DNA from: Neobacillus cucumis
Lineage (GTDB): Bacteria; Bacillota; Bacilli; Bacillales; Cytobacillaceae
Assembly: GCF_002860255.1 (NCBI RefSeq)
Contig: NZ_PGVE01000090.1
Coordinates: 1 to 64,000, forward strand
Length of the DNA: 64,000 nucleotides
Reading direction: 5' to 3'
Every line of letters starts with the position of its first letter. Position 1 is the stretch's first letter. Positions 48,944 to 58,056 of the stretch are shown in pieces. Below the pieces are notes generated by a model. That model had not been told where the DNA came from, searched no databases, and saw only the letters and a program-made list of their open reading frames with translations. The position numbers and the translations under genes were made by a program.

Positions 48944-48972
48944 TTGACAAATAAGAGGCTATCAAGCATAAT
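48944..48972 (+). promoter_or_regulatory. SigA promoter of proI
   Basis: Exact TTGACA, 17 bases, then CATAAT, ending 27 bases before the proI ATG. Confidence 0.75.
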
Positions 48973-48999
48973 CACTTCATTTCAATAGGAGGAGAAAAG

Positions 49000-49842
49000 A
49001 TGAAAAAAATTGCTATTGTTGGCGCTGGTTCTATGGCTGAGGCCATCATATCAGGCTTGCTTGAAAATCAAATAATGGACAGAAAAAACATTTGGGTAAC
49101 AAATAATGCGAATAAGGAAAGATTGAAACACCTTGAGGAACGGTACGGAATCTGCAGTACGTATGAATTAAACACGCTTTTTGATGGAGCAGACATTGTG
49201 ATGCTTGCTATGAAACCTAAAGACGCAGACAGAGCCATAGACTATATACATGAACATCTATCGGATGACATGCTTATTGTTTCCGTTCTCGCCGGAATAT
49301 CAATGAGTACGATTGAAACATTAGCAAGAAAACCCCTATCAATCGCCCGCTCCATGCCTAATACATCGGCAGCAGTTGGAAAATCTGCTACTGCTATTGC
49401 CGTAAATGAACGGGTAACCACTGAGCAGCTTGAGAACATTAGGAAACTATTCGAAACAGTTGGTTTAGCAAAGTTCGTTGAGGAAGAACAGCTTGATGCT
49501 GTGACAGGGTTGTCTGGAAGCGGTCCTGCCTATATTTATTACCTAATTGAAGCAATGGAGAATAGTGCGGATGAGATAGGTCTTGAAAAACATATTGCCC
49601 AAGAACTAATTGTCCAAACCCTAATCGGCGCAGCAGAAATGGTGAAGAACTCATCAAAATCCCCTGAACAGCTGCGACGTGAAGTAACAAGTCCCGGCGG
49701 CACTACAGAGGCAGGAATTCGAGTTCTAGAAGAATACGGGGTACAGCAAGCATTTATTTCTTGTATTAAGGCCGCCACAGCCCAATCTAAAAAGATGGGG
49801 AAAGCCTTAAGTTCAGAATTAAACGTTGGCAAACCCATGTAA
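49000..49842 (+). CDS. proI: Pyrroline-5-carboxylate reductase ProI
   Basis: Last enzyme of proline synthesis (280 aa), reducing pyrroline-5-carboxylate with NAD(P)H. The dinucleotide loop is IVGAGSMAEAI at the start. Family motifs are RSMPNTSAAVG near residue 117 and SGSGPAYIYYLIEAM near 170, with the signature SPGGTTEAGIRVLEE near 230. AGGAGG precedes the ATG. It is upstream of yqjP divergently, as proI (yqjO) is in B. subtilis. Confidence 0.95.
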   Translation: MKKIAIVGAGSMAEAIISGLLENQIMDRKNIWVTNNANKERLKHLEERYGICSTYELNTLFDGADIVMLAMKPKDADRAIDYIHEHLSDDMLIVSVLAGISMSTIETLARKPLSIARSMPNTSAAVGKSATAIAVNERVTTEQLENIRKLFETVGLAKFVEEEQLDAVTGLSGSGPAYIYYLIEAMENSADEIGLEKHIAQELIVQTLIGAAEMVKNSSKSPEQLRREVTSPGGTTEAGIRVLEEYGVQQAFISCIKAATAQSKKMGKALSSELNVGKPM

Positions 49843-49906
49843 ATTTGTATTACCAAACAGGTTTTATACCATAACCTGCTAAGAAAATAATCAAAGGACT
49901 GGAAAA

Positions 49907-51055
49907 ATGGAAAATATCCTAATCATTTTGTTCACCATGGGTATTCTGGTTTGGATTGTTTTTTTAATCGATGCCTTATTAGGTTTTCGAAACTTTGATT
50001 CTTTAGAATTAGAAAATAGTTTGAATTCAGGGCCGTTATTAACTGTCATCGTTGCAGCCAGAAATGAAGAAAAACATATTAAAGACAGTTTGTTAAGCCA
50101 ATTGAACCAAACCTACAAAAATGTACAGTGGATTCTTGTCAATGATCGTTCAACAGATACAACTGGGCTAATCATGGAACAATTAGCTCGAGAAGACTCT
50201 AGAATGAAAGTCATTCATATTAAGGAATTGCCGGAGGGCTGGCTTGGTAAAAATCATGCCTTGTATAAGGGCGCACTTCAGGCCTCGGGACAATGGATCT
50301 TGTTTACGGATGCAGATGTAAAATATGAAAAGGAGGCCTTTGCCAAGGCGCTTCATTACTTTGAAAGGCATAACCTAGACCATTTAACAGCTGCACCAAA
50401 TTTAAGTGCCAGCCGCTTTTGGCTTAAATCATTTGTCGCCTTTTTTCTATTCGGATTTTCTTATTTTAAACGTCCTTGGATGGCCAATAATCCAAAATCG
50501 AAAATTGGAACAGGAATTGGCGCCTTTAATCTTGTATCGAAAAAGGCTTATGAATCATTTGGAACACATAAAAAGTTAAAAATGCGGCCAGATGATGACT
50601 TACAATTAGGTATGAAAATGAAACGTGCTGGCTACCGGCAAAGAATTGTCTCAGCACTGCGCCTGCTGGAAGTGGAATGGTATGGAAATCTTAAAGAGGC
50701 ATTCGTTGGTCTGGAAAAAAATACGTTCGCAGGTTTAAATTATTCAATGGGTATGGTGTTTTTTTCAATTTTTGGTGTCTTCGTTACCAATGTCCTGCCA
50801 TTCTTAACTATTTTTGCATCAAACAAAACGATTGTCCTGTTAAGCATTGGAAACATAATTACAAGTGGGGTTCTTTATTTTATTATCATCAAAAAGATGA
50901 CAGTATTCTCCCCTGCTTTGTTTCTTGTGCTGCCAATCACAGCTTTACTCTTTATCTACTCAATTATAAGAGCAAGCTTTCTTACTTATAAACGCGGGGG
51001 GATCGTCTGGCGCGGGACAACTTATCGCTTAAGCGAGCTTAGAGAACAGAAGTAA
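49907..51055 (+). CDS. Membrane glycosyltransferase, family 2
   Basis: GT-A fold glycosyltransferase (382 aa). One N-terminal helix (residues 4-22) leads into the catalytic domain with TVIVAARNEEKHIKDSL, the DxD-type FTDADVKYEKEAF and RPDDDLQLGMKMKRAGY. Three to four membrane segments follow at the C-terminus (from MVFFSIFGVFVTNVLPFL). It resembles enzymes that glycosylate carotenoids or other lipids; the acceptor cannot be decided. I recall no gene at this position in B. subtilis. It lies 64 bases after proI and may share its transcript. Confidence 0.85.
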   Translation: MENILIILFTMGILVWIVFLIDALLGFRNFDSLELENSLNSGPLLTVIVAARNEEKHIKDSLLSQLNQTYKNVQWILVNDRSTDTTGLIMEQLAREDSRMKVIHIKELPEGWLGKNHALYKGALQASGQWILFTDADVKYEKEAFAKALHYFERHNLDHLTAAPNLSASRFWLKSFVAFFLFGFSYFKRPWMANNPKSKIGTGIGAFNLVSKKAYESFGTHKKLKMRPDDDLQLGMKMKRAGYRQRIVSALRLLEVEWYGNLKEAFVGLEKNTFAGLNYSMGMVFFSIFGVFVTNVLPFLTIFASNKTIVLLSIGNIITSGVLYFIIIKKMTVFSPALFLVLPITALLFIYSIIRASFLTYKRGGIVWRGTTYRLSELREQK

Positions 51056-51084
51056 GGACAGGATTTCACAATAGGTCTAAGTAG

Positions 51085-51126
51085 AAAACAGCACTTACCT
51101 TTTATTTTGGTAAGTGCTGTTTTTTA
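51085..51126. terminator. Bidirectional terminator between the glycosyltransferase and rnz
   Basis: AAAACAGCACTTACC pairs with GGTAAGTGCTGTTTT, with T-runs in both directions. Confidence 0.92.
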
Positions 51127-52047
51127 TCTAAGGGGAATATGAAATTCTTTAAAATCCTCAGAAATGTCGGTATTCGGAAAAACTTCCTTTGCTTCTCCGA
51201 CCAGCTCCAGCCATGCCTGTCTGTCATACCGAGAGCTTATATGAGTTAGGCACAATTGTTTGCAGCCGGCTTGTTGTGCAATCTTAGCTGCTTGATGTGT
51301 GGTTGAATGGAAATAATCAAAGGCAAGCTGTTCCTCCCCTTTAGAAAAGGTTGCCTCATGTATAAGGAAATCAGCATCTTTAGCAAGCTTTCGGGCATTG
51401 TCACAAAATCGTGTATCACCGAGTATGGTAACAATACGTCCCTTTTGAGAAGGTCCTAAGAATTTATCAGGTTCAATCACTCTGCCATCCTCAAGAAGAA
51501 CCGTTTCACCATTTTTTATTTTTCTAAAAATAGGTCCTGGCTGTACCCCTTCTTCTTGTAATTTGTCAGCAAGCAGCGTACCTGGTCTATCCTGCTCAAC
51601 AATTCGATATCCGTAGGAAGGAATTCCGTGTTCTAACAAGCGGGCTTCAACTGTGAACTGCTCATCTTTGAAAATAACTCCTTCGTCAATTTCAATTACT
51701 TTTAAGGGATATTTTAAATAGGATTGACTTAATGCAAGACTAACCTGTATATATTCTTTAATTCCTTTTGGCCCATAGACTGTAACCTCCGATTCTCCGC
51801 CTTGAAAAGATCGGCTTGATAACAACCCGGGCAGTCCGTATATATGGTCACCATGCAAGTGGGTAATAAATATCTTTTCAATCCGCCGTGGTTTAATAGA
51901 TGTATGTAGTATTTGATGCTGAGTGGCTTCACCAACATCAAAAAGCCAGATTGTCCCTCGCTCTTCAAGTAATTTGAGGGCAATGGATGTAACATTTCGA
52001 AGCTTAGCTGGCATCCCTGAGCCAGTCCCTAAGAAAAATATGTCCAA
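51124..52047 (-). CDS. rnz: Ribonuclease Z
   Basis: tRNA 3'-processing endonuclease (307 aa) of the metallo-beta-lactamase fold, which removes the 3' trailer of tRNAs lacking encoded CCA. Zinc motif FITHLHGDHIYGLPGLL lies near residue 60. Further ligands are in LGDTRFCDNA and THISSRYD. A TTG start at 52047 follows AAAGGAG. The short-form length fits bacterial RNase Z (about 307 aa). It is divergent from zwf, as in B. subtilis. Confidence 0.95.
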   Translation of the reverse strand: MDIFFLGTGSGMPAKLRNVTSIALKLLEERGTIWLFDVGEATQHQILHTSIKPRRIEKIFITHLHGDHIYGLPGLLSSRSFQGGESEVTVYGPKGIKEYIQVSLALSQSYLKYPLKVIEIDEGVIFKDEQFTVEARLLEHGIPSYGYRIVEQDRPGTLLADKLQEEGVQPGPIFRKIKNGETVLLEDGRVIEPDKFLGPSQKGRIVTILGDTRFCDNARKLAKDADFLIHEATFSKGEEQLAFDYFHSTTHQAAKIAQQAGCKQLCLTHISSRYDRQAWLELVGEAKEVFPNTDISEDFKEFHIPLR

Positions 52048-52259
52048 TCTAAAGCTCCTTTCTTCTCTGTCTTATTTTATGGATACTATATCACAAACTG
52101 TCTTTAAATGCTCTTAGAAGTCGCACGTACATAATTGAAATCAAAATTTTTTGTTACATGCAATTCAATATATTTGCGAAACCTAAAGAAAACAGATAAA
52201 TTAAATAAAAGCAAAAAAAATACATAACTAGGCTATTAAGAAAAGAGAGGTAACAAAAC

Positions 52260-53753
52260 GTGGAGCAAAACAGGACTTCGTTAATTATGATATTTGGAGC
52301 AACTGGAGATTTGGCCAAACGGAAATTATTCCCTTCGCTTTACCGATTATTTTCAAAGAATAAAATGGACAAATTTGCCGTAATTGGGGTTGCAAGAAGA
52401 GCTCTTTCAAATGAGGATTTTCAGCGATCTGTTAAGGAATCGGTAATATCGGCTTTAGGAAACAAAGAAAACTTAGATGAATTTGTTTCTCATTTCTACT
52501 ATCAATCTCATGATGTAGCGGATTCCAGCTCGTATGTATCATTAAGAAAATTTGCTGATCAAATTGATGAAAATTATGAACTTGAAGGAAATCGAATCTT
52601 TTACTTGGCAATGGCGCCTGAATTCTTTGGTCCAATTGCCTTGCATTTAAAATCTGATGGTTTGACTGATGTAAAAGGCTACAAACGGCTTGTCATTGAG
52701 AAACCATTTGGTCACGATTTAGAATCAGCTAAAGAGTTAAACCAACAGATTAGAAGTGCCTTTTCAGAAAAAGAAGTATACCGGATTGACCACTATTTAG
52801 GAAAAGAAATGGTGCGAAACATTGAGGTCATTCGTTTTGCGAATGCCATTTTTGAACCTCTTTGGAATAACCGATATATTTCCAATATTCAAATTACTTC
52901 GAGTGAAACACTTGGTGTGGAAGAGCGCGGGCGTTACTATGAAACAAGCGGTGCGTTAAGAGATATGCTGCAAAATCATATGATGCAGATGGTGGCATTG
53001 CTGGCAATGGAACCACCAATTAGTCTCACCACGGATGAAGTTCGGTCTGAAAAGGTCAGAGTGTTCAGGTCCCTTAGAACATTCGAAGGTGAGGAAGTAA
53101 AACAATATTTTGTCCGCGGACAATATGGTGAGGGAACCATTCAGGATGAAAAGGTTCCGAAATATCGCGATGAAGCCATGGTTGATAAAGAATCCAACAC
53201 GGAAACCTTTGTAGCTGGAAAGATTATGATTGATAACTTCCGTTGGGCAGGAGTACCATTTTATATCCGTACTGGTAAAAGGATGGCCACTAAATCTACG
53301 AAAATCGTTGTACAATTTAAGGACATTCCGATGAATTTATATTATCAGCCAGAAAAAATGTTGAATCCGAACCTCCTAGTTATCCACATTCAACCAGAGG
53401 AGGGTATCACGCTGCATCTAAACGCAAAAAAAGCAGGAGGACATCTTGATGCTCAAGAAGTAAAATTAAGCTTTGCGAATACAGGCATTCATGCAATGAA
53501 TACTCCTGAAGGGTATGAAAAGCTCTTATACGATTGCATGAGAGGAGATGCAACCAATTTCACGCATTGGGATGAAGTAGCATACTCTTGGGCTTTCGTA
53601 GATAAGATTTCAGAAGCTTGGGAAAAAACAAAAGCTGAATTTCCTAATTATGAATCCGGAACAATGGGTCCAAAGGCAGCCGATGAGCTTTTAGAAAAAG
53701 ACGGCTTCTTCTGGTGGCCTGTCACTGATTTAGAGGTTGATATTTGTAAATAA
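52260..53753 (+). CDS. zwf: Glucose-6-phosphate 1-dehydrogenase
   Basis: NADP-dependent first enzyme of the oxidative pentose phosphate pathway (497 aa). The coenzyme loop is IFGATGDLAKRKLFP at the start. The active-site signature is RIDHYLGKEMV near residue 178, with its catalytic His. A GTG start follows AGAGAGG. No gnd gene is next to it in this window. The 53749 repeat element starts within its stop codon region. Confidence 0.96.
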   Translation: MEQNRTSLIMIFGATGDLAKRKLFPSLYRLFSKNKMDKFAVIGVARRALSNEDFQRSVKESVISALGNKENLDEFVSHFYYQSHDVADSSSYVSLRKFADQIDENYELEGNRIFYLAMAPEFFGPIALHLKSDGLTDVKGYKRLVIEKPFGHDLESAKELNQQIRSAFSEKEVYRIDHYLGKEMVRNIEVIRFANAIFEPLWNNRYISNIQITSSETLGVEERGRYYETSGALRDMLQNHMMQMVALLAMEPPISLTTDEVRSEKVRVFRSLRTFEGEEVKQYFVRGQYGEGTIQDEKVPKYRDEAMVDKESNTETFVAGKIMIDNFRWAGVPFYIRTGKRMATKSTKIVVQFKDIPMNLYYQPEKMLNPNLLVIHIQPEEGITLHLNAKKAGGHLDAQEVKLSFANTGIHAMNTPEGYEKLLYDCMRGDATNFTHWDEVAYSWAFVDKISEAWEKTKAEFPNYESGTMGPKAADELLEKDGFFWWPVTDLEVDICK

Positions 53754-53818
53754 GAAAAGCGCAAGGGGCCGTCTATCGGCGACAAGCACAAGCCGATGGC
53801 GCCTGGAGCTGGACAATT
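53749..53818 (+). repeat. Intergenic hairpin element, copy C
   Basis: Begins AATAAGAAAAGCGC and ends CTGGAGCTGGACAATT. Outer stem AGGGGCC / GGCGCCT (one mismatch) encloses inner stem ATCGGC / GCCGAT. Its first TAA forms the zwf stop codon. Confidence 0.75.
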
Positions 53819-53853
53819 CTCGGAGTCGAAATTTATATTCCCTCTTTTAAAAT

Positions 53854-53890
53854 AAAAGCTCCCTTTGTTTTTAACAAAGTGGAGCTTTTT
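53854..53890. terminator. Bidirectional terminator between zwf and dinB
   Basis: AAAAGCTCC pairs with GGAGCTTTT, with a second CTTTGT / ACAAAG stem inside. It overlaps the dinB stop codon. Confidence 0.88.
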
Positions 53891-55166
53891 AATGTTCGTC
53901 CTTTCGTTTTTCAGGAAAGGTGCGTAAAAAATCCTTATTAAAACTCGTCTCAGTTCCTACATTTTCAACTTGCTCCTTGGAATGTTTGCCAGCACTTTCA
54001 ATAATATTTTTTCCATATTTTTCGCGCAGGTTGGAAAGAGTGTTTAATAGCGGCTCTTTTTTGGCATCTTTTTCAAAAGAAAATATATCCAATTGCTTAT
54101 ATGCGTGATCCTGATCAACTAATTCATTACCGGTAATCCCTAACAATCGTATAGGATCCCCATTCCATGCCTTTAAAAAAAGGTGCTTAGCAACCTCCGA
54201 AATATCCTCCTTATGATGAATCGGATTCAGCAATTTCATGCTCTTCGTAATCGTCTTCCGATCTTTGTACCGAATGGTTATTGCCAAGGCCGTTGCCATA
54301 ACTGTTTTACGCCTTAATCTAGTTGAAACCGTATCAGCTAATCCTTCTAGTACGTGAAACAACTCTTGTTGATTACTAATATCTCTTGGCAAGGTAGTTG
54401 AATTTCCAACACTTTTGAATTCCGAGACGGATTCAGGGTCAACAGGCCGAAAGTCAACGCCATTTGCCCTTTCTTTTATTCGAATTCCATTAATTCCAAG
54501 CAGAGATTTTAATTGGATGTCATTTGCTTTTGCTAAATCCCCAATGGTCTGAATTCCAATGGTTTTCAGTTTCTCTGCCGTCTTATGACCGACTCCGTGC
54601 ATGTCGTTCGTATTTAAGGGCCACAGTACGGAAGGAATATCTCGTTTCCGCAGGATTGTAATTCCCATTGGTTTTTTCATATCGGACGCCGTTTTTGCTA
54701 AAAATTTATTTGGAGCAATTCCAATACTACATGGTAAATCCAACTGTTCTAGGATTCTTTTTTGTATACTTTCCGCTATTTCAATTGGACTGCCAAATGA
54801 AAAGCTTTCCGTTATGTCCATATAACCTTCATCAATCGAAACCGGTTCGACTAGTTCAGTATACTGTCTAAGAAGTTCAAACATTGCAGTTGATGCCGCC
54901 CGGTAGCGCTCAAAATTAGGCTTCATAACCACTAGGTGTGGACAAAGTTTTTTGGCTTCCCAAAGCGGCATCGTTGTTTTTACACCATATTTTCTTGCCT
55001 CGTAGCTGCAGGTAACAATAATTCCTCTTCGTTCCTCCACATTTCCAGCAATCGCAACCGCTTTGCCCTTCAAGTCAGGGTCAAAGGCCATCTCAACTGA
55101 AGCATAAAAACTATTCATATCTACGTGTAAAATGACTCGTCCGTTTTTCGGATACATTTCTTTCAT
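53889..55166 (-). CDS. dinB: DNA polymerase IV (DinB/YqjH)
   Basis: Y-family translesion polymerase (425 aa). The palm starts VILHVDMNSFYASVEMAF with catalytic carboxylates, and the second pair is in PVSIDEGYMDITES. The thumb HhH region and little finger (ALAITIRYKDRKTITKS) follow. A C-terminal tail of about 60 residues (SFEKDAKKEPLLN onward) may hold the sliding-clamp contact (QLDIFSF). AAGGGTG precedes the ATG. Only a weak LexA-like site lies upstream, so SOS control is doubtful. Confidence 0.94.
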   Translation of the reverse strand: MKEMYPKNGRVILHVDMNSFYASVEMAFDPDLKGKAVAIAGNVEERRGIIVTCSYEARKYGVKTTMPLWEAKKLCPHLVVMKPNFERYRAASTAMFELLRQYTELVEPVSIDEGYMDITESFSFGSPIEIAESIQKRILEQLDLPCSIGIAPNKFLAKTASDMKKPMGITILRKRDIPSVLWPLNTNDMHGVGHKTAEKLKTIGIQTIGDLAKANDIQLKSLLGINGIRIKERANGVDFRPVDPESVSEFKSVGNSTTLPRDISNQQELFHVLEGLADTVSTRLRRKTVMATALAITIRYKDRKTITKSMKLLNPIHHKEDISEVAKHLFLKAWNGDPIRLLGITGNELVDQDHAYKQLDIFSFEKDAKKEPLLNTLSNLREKYGKNIIESAGKHSKEQVENVGTETSFNKDFLRTFPEKRKDEH

Positions 55167-55208
55167 ACAAACACACCCTTAAAACATTTGTTCTTATAAT
55201 AGTATAAC

Positions 55209-55235
55209 AAAAAAGGAGGCCGCATGGCTCTCCTT
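55209..55235 (-). terminator. Terminator after yqjE
   Basis: Minus-strand AAGGAG / CTCCTT stem followed by TTTTTG, just past the yqjE stop. Confidence 0.78.
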
Positions 55236-55248
55236 CAGCTAGAATTGA

Positions 55249-56370
55249 TTATTGATTTGTTACTTCGTCTATAATGGCAATAGTCATTTCAGCAAGCTTA
55301 TACAATTCCTCAATCGGCATACGCTCATTTGTCGTATGGATTTCTTCATAACCAACAGCTAAATTTACGGTTGGAATATTGAATCCATTAAATACATTGG
55401 CATCGCTTCCGCCTCCACTATGCTGAAGTTCACAGCTGCGGCCAATTTTGGCAGCAGCTCTACGGGCAATTTCCACCACTTGGTCCCCTTCGCCGAATTT
55501 AAAGCCAGGATACATAACTTCCACTTCCACTTCCGCTCTGCCGCCCATTTCCGCTGCAACGGTTTCAAATGCTTCTTTCATTTTTTTTACTTGAGCCTGC
55601 ATTTTTTCAGGAATAAGTGATCGAGCTTCTGCTAAAATATCTACCCGGTCGCAAACGATATTAGTAGCTTGACCTCCTTCAAAACGGCCAATATTAGCAG
55701 TTGTTTCATGATCGATTCTCCCTAATGGCATCCTTGCAATGGATTTAGCAGCAATGGTAATCGCTGAAACCCCTTTTTCTGGAGCTACACCTGCATGCGC
55801 TGTTTTTCCGTAGATAATGGCTTTAACCTTAGCTTGAGTTGGTGCAGCAACAACTACATTTCCAACTAACCCATCGCTGTCAAGGGCATACCCGTATTTG
55901 GCTTTCAACAATGTTGGATCAATTGCTTTGGCACCCTGTAAGCCAGATTCCTCGCCAACAGAGATGACAAACTGAATTAGGCCATGAGGGATATTTTGTT
56001 CTTTTAATAAACGAATGGTTTCAAGCATTACAGCTATACCTGTTTTATCATCGGCACCTAAGATGGTTGTACCATCTGTTACTACATAACCGTCTTTAAT
56101 TGAAGGTTTAACCCCTTTGGCAGGTGTAACAGTATCCATATGGCAGGAGAAATAAATCGGATCTACTCCTTCTTTTAGAGCGGGAAGTGTACAAATTAAG
56201 TTTCCTGCCTCATGCCCTGTTACATCCATTGTATCATCTTCAAAAACATCAAGACCTAATTCGGTAAACTTTTGTTTTAATACTTTAGCAATCTCAGCCT
56301 CAAATTTTGTTTCTGAATCAATTTGTACTAATTCTAAAAATTCATTCAAGAGACGTTCCTGATTAACCAT
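55249..56370 (-). CDS. yqjE: M20 family tripeptidase-like hydrolase YqjE
   Basis: Zinc-dependent aminopeptidase or deacylase (373 aa) of the peptidase T-like M20 family. Metal-binding motifs are YFSCHMDTVTPAKG near residue 75 and LGADDKTGIAVML near 108. The catalytic Glu is in VISVGEESGLQGAK near 140. GGAGG precedes the ATG. The B. subtilis homologue is annotated as a probable tripeptidase. Whether it cuts tripeptides here is inferred only. Confidence 0.92.
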   Translation of the reverse strand: MVNQERLLNEFLELVQIDSETKFEAEIAKVLKQKFTELGLDVFEDDTMDVTGHEAGNLICTLPALKEGVDPIYFSCHMDTVTPAKGVKPSIKDGYVVTDGTTILGADDKTGIAVMLETIRLLKEQNIPHGLIQFVISVGEESGLQGAKAIDPTLLKAKYGYALDSDGLVGNVVVAAPTQAKVKAIIYGKTAHAGVAPEKGVSAITIAAKSIARMPLGRIDHETTANIGRFEGGQATNIVCDRVDILAEARSLIPEKMQAQVKKMKEAFETVAAEMGGRAEVEVEVMYPGFKFGEGDQVVEIARRAAAKIGRSCELQHSGGGSDANVFNGFNIPTVNLAVGYEEIHTTNERMPIEELYKLAEMTIAIIDEVTNQ

Positions 56371-56496
56371 TATTGACCTCCAATTTATGTACTCACCATT
56401 TCTAGCAGAGGTTACTTGTCAAAACACCTCTACTTTTCCTATATCAGTATACCTCTTTAATTGATATATCATCAAATGAAAGAGAGTATGAGTAAA

Positions 56497-58047
56497 TTAA
56501 AGAGGGATATTACCGTGTTTTTTGGCGGGTCTGGACTCTTTTTTATTTTTTAACATTTCTAGCGCTTGAATAATTTTTATCCTTGTATCCCGGGGGTCAA
56601 TTACATCATCCACCATGCCTCTGCTTGCTGCCACATAAGGGTTTGCAAATTTTTGCCGATATTCATCAATTTTTTGCTGCCTGGTAAGCTCAGGGTTATT
56701 ACTACTGTTAATTTCTTTTGCAAAGATGATATTAGCAGCCCCTTGTGGGCCCATTACAGCGATTTCAGCATTTGGCCAGGCAAATACTAAATCAGCACCT
56801 ATAGACTTGCTATTTAACGCTACATATGCCCCGCCATAGGCTTTACGTAAAATAACTGTAAGTTTTGGAACAGTTGCTTCGGAATAAGCAAATAAAATTT
56901 TAGCTCCATGGCGAATAATTCCCCCATGTTCCTGCTTAACCCCAGGAAAGAAACCGGTTACATCTTCAAAGGTGATAATTGGAATATTAAAGGAGTCACA
57001 TGTCCTGATAAACCTTGCGGCTTTATCAGAAGAATCAATATCTAGGCCCCCTGCCATCACTTTTGGCTGATTGCAGACTAGTCCAACTGTTTCACCTTTT
57101 ATTCGTGCAAAACCAACGACAATGTTTTTGGCAAAGTTTTGATGAATCTCCATAAAAGAATCCTCATCCACGACTTGCTCAATCACCTTTCTTACATCAT
57201 AAGGTCGGACGGCATCAAATGGGACTACATCCATTAAATCCGGACGATAATCATTTTCCTCTTCCACCACTAGTAAAGGCGGCTTCTCTGAATTATTTTG
57301 AGGAAGATAGCTTAGCAGTCTCCGTACATTTTCCAAAACCTCTGCTTCCGTCCCCGCTTGAAAATGGGCATTTCCACTAATTGAGTTATGAACATCCGCC
57401 CCGCCAAGGTCTTCTGGGGAAATCTTCTCACCCGTTACGGTTTCAATAACCTTTGGCCCTGTAATAAACATTTGACTGATTTTCTCAACCATAAAAACAA
57501 AATCAGTAATAGCTGGTGAATAAACGGCACCACCGGCGCACGGTCCCATGATGACGGAAATTTGAGGAATCACTCCTGAGTAAATAGCATTCCGGTAAAA
57601 GATATGTCCATACCCATCCAGTGAAACCACACCTTCTTGAATGCGTGCTCCACCTGAATCATTAAGGCCAACAAAGGGAGTACCGTTTTTGGCCGCTAAG
57701 TCCATTACGGCTACAATTTTTTTTGCATGCATTTCTCCTAATGCACCGCCAAACACAGTAAAATCCTGTGAGAATAAATAGATTGGCCGGCCATTTACTT
57801 TGCCAAAACCAGTCACGACCCCATCACCAGGACCCTTTTGTTCATCTAAACCAAAATCGTTGGTTCGGTGTTCAATAAAAGGGTTTAATTCAACAAAACT
57901 GTCTTTATCCACTAACAAGTCGATTCTTTCTCGAGCTGTCAATTTCCCTTTTTCATGCTGCTTATCAATTCTTTCATCCCCGCCTCCAAGCTCTACTTCC
58001 CTGCGCTTATCATACAACTCATTAATTTTTTCATAAATGTCGATCAT
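56497..58047 (-). CDS. yqjD: Acyl-CoA carboxylase carboxyltransferase subunit (YqjD)
   Basis: Biotin-dependent carboxyltransferase (516 aa) of the propionyl-CoA carboxylase beta / methylmalonyl-CoA decarboxylase alpha family. Two crotonase-like halves have oxyanion stretches LNDSGGARIQEG, SVIMGPCAGGAVYSP and ILRKAYGGAYVALNS. It follows the methylmalonyl-CoA epimerase gene by nine bases, so it likely works on propionyl- or methylmalonyl-CoA. The biotin carboxylase and carrier subunits are not in this window. Carboxylase versus decarboxylase cannot be decided from sequence. Confidence 0.92.
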   Translation of the reverse strand: MIDIYEKINELYDKRREVELGGGDERIDKQHEKGKLTARERIDLLVDKDSFVELNPFIEHRTNDFGLDEQKGPGDGVVTGFGKVNGRPIYLFSQDFTVFGGALGEMHAKKIVAVMDLAAKNGTPFVGLNDSGGARIQEGVVSLDGYGHIFYRNAIYSGVIPQISVIMGPCAGGAVYSPAITDFVFMVEKISQMFITGPKVIETVTGEKISPEDLGGADVHNSISGNAHFQAGTEAEVLENVRRLLSYLPQNNSEKPPLLVVEEENDYRPDLMDVVPFDAVRPYDVRKVIEQVVDEDSFMEIHQNFAKNIVVGFARIKGETVGLVCNQPKVMAGGLDIDSSDKAARFIRTCDSFNIPIITFEDVTGFFPGVKQEHGGIIRHGAKILFAYSEATVPKLTVILRKAYGGAYVALNSKSIGADLVFAWPNAEIAVMGPQGAANIIFAKEINSSNNPELTRQQKIDEYRQKFANPYVAASRGMVDDVIDPRDTRIKIIQALEMLKNKKESRPAKKHGNIPL

Positions 58048-58056
58048 TTTACCCCT

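Noticed and set aside
55181..55194. LexA box upstream of dinB (AAAACATTTGTTCT)
   Set aside because: Only about 11 of 14 positions match the SOS box, in AT-rich DNA, so it was not listed as a site.
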